A DNA stretch of 64,000 nucleotides from Flavobacteriales bacterium (GTDB lineage Bacteria; Bacteroidota; Bacteroidia; Flavobacteriales_E; Vicingaceae): contig JACJZB010000008.1 of NCBI GenBank assembly GCA_020635815.1, positions 1-64,000 of the forward strand, in the 5' to 3' direction. The notes under the pieces were generated by a model. It made no database searches. It worked only from the letters and a program-made list of their open reading frames with translations, and was not told where the DNA came from. Below are positions 61,488 to 64,000 of the stretch, in pieces (the stretch's first letter is position 1; the number at the start of each line of letters is the position of its first letter). A program made the position numbers and the translations under genes.

Positions 61488-62262
61488 AAAATTCTATACG
61501 TATAATGTCATTTTCTTTAATACCAAAAAGCTTACTTGCATTTCCTTTATTTACAGCTATTTCGATAAATCCAGTTGAACTAAACATGGCTACTCTTTCT
61601 CCTTCAATTACAGAATTGTAAGAGTTGGTTATTTGATTGATTTCATAACTGGTATTTCTAAAGAAGATACCAAACTTCCGACCTCTGCCAAATGATTTAA
61701 ACAATGTTTCAGTAACGTTTGTAATAATGTTGCCATAATGATCAATATAAGAAGCCATTCCTCTTATTGTATTGTTTTCAGAAACGGCACTAAATAATGT
61801 ACGAACTTCTAATTCGGCTTTAGGTTTACCAATAACCTCTAAAGTTCCACCTCTAATAATATGACAGGCAGCTTTAACAAAAATATCTTTAGCTGGAAAA
61901 GTAACCCTATCGGTATCTTGATTAATATTTAATTCAACAATTTTTTCTGGTGGGGTATCAAATATTAATGAAAACATACCATTGTCTGCTCCAATAAAGT
62001 AGTGCCCCTTATCAAAAACTACAACGTGTGGAATATCAATACTCGATTCAGAACTTACGCCAATTATATGAACTGTGCCTTGAGGAAAATCTTTGTAACA
62101 ATTCTTTATAATAAATGCGGCTTTAGAAAAGTTAAATGAAGGAACTTCGTGAGTAATGTCAATAATTTTTACATTAGGCGTTTGCGACAAAATAGCTCCT
62201 TTTACAGAGGCTACATAATAGTCTTTTAAGCCTAAATCAGAAGTAAGAGTTATTATTGCCAT
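61480..62262 (-). CDS. SAM hydrolase (DUF62) family protein
   Basis: The product has 260 residues: MAIITLTSDLGLKDYYVASV with the conserved Asp near the start, IIDITHEVPSFNFSKAAFII, VHIIGVSSESSI, FIGADNGMFSLIF and IDHYGNIITNVTETL match the SAM hydroxide adenosyltransferase/halogenase family. Most members hydrolyse SAM to adenosine and methionine; a halogenase is rarer. The physiological role is uncertain. It is the first gene of the SAM hydrolase-ABM-aminotransferase run and is divergent from phoH. Confidence 0.88.
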   Translation of the reverse strand: MAIITLTSDLGLKDYYVASVKGAILSQTPNVKIIDITHEVPSFNFSKAAFIIKNCYKDFPQGTVHIIGVSSESSIDIPHVVVFDKGHYFIGADNGMFSLIFDTPPEKIVELNINQDTDRVTFPAKDIFVKAACHIIRGGTLEVIGKPKAELEVRTLFSAVSENNTIRGMASYIDHYGNIITNVTETLFKSFGRGRKFGIFFRNTSYEINQITNSYNSVIEGERVAMFSSTGFIEIAVNKGNASKLFGIKENDIIRIEFYD

Positions 62263-62392
62263 TTTAACTTGTAAACAAAATTAAAGTTATAGTTAATAAA
62301 TAGTACCGCACTTTTCATGGATATTGTATCAAAATTTTGATATTTATCGTATCAAAAGATAAAACCAAAGTTATAAATTAAAACATTAACAT

Positions 62393-63343
62393 TTGAGCGA
62401 AAAGTTAATAGAAATTACAAAGATTAATCCTTTAGAACTTTACGGAGCTAATGAGTCTAAATTGAGCTTAATAAAAACATACTTTCCAAATTTAAAGGTA
62501 GTAGCAAGAGGAGATATGCTTAAAGCTATTGGAGATAAAAGTGAAATAGAATTATTTGAGAATAAAATAAGTTTATTAATTCAACACTTACTGAAATATA
62601 AAGAGTTAACAGATAATAATATAGAACGATTGATGGATGAGGAAAATGGGGTAGAAAGTCAAACACTAAAGCACAATAGCGATGTGTTAGTTTATGGTAA
62701 TGCAGGATTAATTGTTAAAGCAAGAACGGCCAATCAACGAAAGTTGGTTAAAGAATGTGAAGAAAACGATATGGTTTTTGCTATCGGACCAGCAGGAACA
62801 GGAAAATCATATACAGCGGTTGCAATTGCGGTTAAGGCTTTGAAAAATAGGGAAATTAGAAGAATTATTTTAACTCGTCCTGCTGTTGAAGCAGGAGAAC
62901 ACTTAGGATTTTTACCAGGAGATCTTAAAGAAAAATTAGATCCTTATTTACAGCCTTTATATGATGCTTTACGCGATATGATACCAGCTGAAAAACTTCG
63001 AGAAATGATGGAAGATGGAACAATTCAAATAGCACCATTAGCATTTATGAGGGGAAGAACATTAGATAGAGCTTACGTTATATTAGATGAAGCTCAAAAT
63101 GCGACTCGAAGCCAGTTTAAAATGTTTTTAACTAGAATGGGGAAATCGGCTAAGTTTATTATTAATGGAGATGCCTCTCAAATTGATTTACCTAAAAATC
63201 AGCAAAGTGGTTTGTCACATGCCGTTAATGTATTAGAAGGAGTTAAGGGTATAGGCATTGTTCGTTTTGACGAAAAAGACGTGATACGTCACGATTTAGT
63301 AAAGAAAATTATAGTTGCATATAAAAAAAATGAGGATAAGTAG
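62393..63343 (+). CDS. phoH: PhoH-family ATPase
   Basis: The product has 316 residues with Walker A GPAGTGKSYTAVAIAVK, Walker B RAYVILDEAQNATRSQFK and the conserved GEHLGFLPGDLKEKLDPYL. The N-terminal KH-like region (LELYGANESKLSLIKTYFPN) matches bacterial PhoH-like proteins. The family binds ATP and probably acts on RNA. The start is TTG at 62393 because an in-frame stop at 62387 precedes it and no ATG occurs before the conserved N-terminus. It is followed by STAS and rnz genes in the same direction. Confidence 0.93.
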   Translation: MSEKLIEITKINPLELYGANESKLSLIKTYFPNLKVVARGDMLKAIGDKSEIELFENKISLLIQHLLKYKELTDNNIERLMDEENGVESQTLKHNSDVLVYGNAGLIVKARTANQRKLVKECEENDMVFAIGPAGTGKSYTAVAIAVKALKNREIRRIILTRPAVEAGEHLGFLPGDLKEKLDPYLQPLYDALRDMIPAEKLREMMEDGTIQIAPLAFMRGRTLDRAYVILDEAQNATRSQFKMFLTRMGKSAKFIINGDASQIDLPKNQQSGLSHAVNVLEGVKGIGIVRFDEKDVIRHDLVKKIIVAYKKNEDK

Positions 63344-63408
63344 ATATAATTTTTTATAAGAATGAAAATATTTTACTTTTACTTAAAATTTATAAAAACA
63401 ATATCAGA

Positions 63409-63792
63409 ATGAGTTTTAGCACTAAAAAATACGATAACTATACTTTAATTGTATTTAGTACCGATAAATTAGATGCTGTAGTTTCTCCCGATTTAAAAGC
63501 CGAATTAGTATTAATTAGCAAAGGAGGAGAAAAGAACGTGTTAATAGATTTGGCTTCGGTTAAGTATTGTGATTCATCTGGATTAAGTGCTCTTTTAATA
63601 GGCAATCGTTTATGTAAAGAAGCTTCTGGCTCTTTTATTCTTAGTGGCTTGCAAACAGCCGTTCAAAAACTTGTTGTTATTTCTCAGTTAGATAGCATCT
63701 TAACAATTACACCAACTTTACCAGAAGCAATAGATTTGTTGTTTATGGAAGAAATTGAACGCGATTTAGATTTAGACGATTTAGATGACTAA
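63409..63792 (+). CDS. STAS-domain anti-sigma-factor antagonist-like protein
   Basis: The product has 127 residues with the STAS fold: YTLIVFSTDKLDAVVSPDLK, then VLIDLASVKYCDSSGLSALL, where the Ser of DSSGLS is the usual phosphorylated residue of SpoIIAA-like antagonists. The acidic tail DLDLDDLDD is extra. Its partner kinase is not in the window, though two SpoIIE phosphatases are. It ends eight bases inside the following RNase Z frame. Confidence 0.85.
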   Translation: MSFSTKKYDNYTLIVFSTDKLDAVVSPDLKAELVLISKGGEKNVLIDLASVKYCDSSGLSALLIGNRLCKEASGSFILSGLQTAVQKLVVISQLDSILTITPTLPEAIDLLFMEEIERDLDLDDLDD

Positions 63793-64000
63793 ATTTAGTG
63801 TGTTAATATTAGGGAGTGCATCGGCATCTCCTACACTAAATAGAAACCCAACATCCCAGCTAGTAAATATAAATGAACAATATTATTTAATAGATTGTGG
63901 TGAAGGAACACAGTCGCGATTGCGTGCACATAAAATTAAATTTCAGCGACTACATCATATTTTTATCAGTCATTTACATGGCGACCATTATCTAGGACTA
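63785..64000 (+). CDS. rnz: Ribonuclease Z, C-terminus cut by window edge
   Basis: An open frame from ATG 63785 runs to the end of the window (72 residues). It begins MTKFSVLILGSASASPTLNR and contains SRLRAHKIKFQRLHHIFISH then HGDHYLGL, the HxHxDH metal-binding motif of RNase Z/ElaC metallo-beta-lactamase enzymes. RNase Z matures the 3' end of tRNA. It overlaps the STAS gene by eight bases, indicating translational coupling. Confidence 0.9.
   Translation, partial: MTKFSVLILGSASASPTLNRNPTSQLVNINEQYYLIDCGEGTQSRLRAHKIKFQRLHHIFISHLHGDHYLGL

Noticed and set aside
1..64000. Possible tRNA, rRNA, CRISPR, phage or transposon genes.
   Set aside because: No intergenic gap shows a tRNA cloverleaf consensus, repeat-spacer array, integrase, transposase or phage structural gene that I could support by eye.

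Overview
The window is chromosomal DNA from a gliding or T9SS-type member of the Bacteroidota, most likely order Flavobacteriales. The evidence is: strongly AT-rich sequence; start codons without Shine-Dalgarno sequences; promoter boxes of the TAnnTTTG type; several exported proteins ending in type IX secretion (T9SS) sorting domains; gldD and gldE next to ssb and mutY; and a 30-codon COX24/AURKAIP1-like gene beside HU and RNase G/E. No rRNA, tRNA, CRISPR array, transposase or phage gene was seen. This is mostly a core-genome segment with lineage-specific secreted proteins between housekeeping genes.

Layout. 1-3.8 kb: holA (cut by the window edge), AMP nucleosidase, dapA, msrA and a SiaC-like regulator. 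3.9-10.8 kb: a TonB-receptor-like barrel, two T9SS cargo proteins, a helical-repeat protein and a small Cys-rich protein. 10.8-21.1 kb: aroE, queE, a PorE-like OmpA protein, an exported nuclease, a SpoIID protein and the surE-orf-lpxB operon. 21.2-28.8 kb: a tandem universal stress protein, an 886-residue T9SS cargo protein with a small secreted partner, a C1B peptidase and an acetyltransferase-like protein. 28.8-33.4 kb: pyrG-yidC and a DMT exporter. 33.4-38.7 kb: two heavy-metal-associated (HMA) proteins, ctaA, and the mutY-ssb-gldE-gldD cluster. 38.8-45.2 kb: HU, the COX24-like mini-gene, RNase G/E, a methyltransferase, mnmE and a U32 hydroxylase-type protein. 45.3-52.2 kb: a TPR-SpoIIE phosphatase, topB with a tiny Lys-rich gene, an EEP-fold hydrolase and an M23-LysM peptidase. 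52.3-64 kb: small unknown genes, a CtlX-type hydrolase, a T9SS-like protein, a membrane AraC regulator, an AIM24-family protein, a repeat protein with a cold-shock-like N-terminus, a second TPR-SpoIIE phosphatase, a class III aminotransferase, an ABM-fold protein, a SAM hydrolase, phoH, a STAS protein and the start of RNase Z.

Themes. (1) Cell-surface export: four or five T9SS cargo proteins, a PorE-like anchor, GldD/GldE, YidC, LpxB and peptidoglycan enzymes. (2) RNA and translation: RNase G/E, RNase Z, MnmE, QueE, a U32 protein, PhoH and the COX24-like peptide. (3) Serine/threonine partner-switching parts: two SpoIIE-type phosphatases, a STAS antagonist and a SiaC-like target, scattered rather than in one operon.

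The least expected signals are a palindromic repeat inserted in frame inside the catalytic domain of one SpoIIE phosphatase, a 198-residue protein joining a degenerate cold-shock-like domain to 19-residue repeats, a dense run of inverted repeats before mnmE, and palindromic operator-like sites before two genes. I did not find a convincing multi-gene novel defence or metabolic system.
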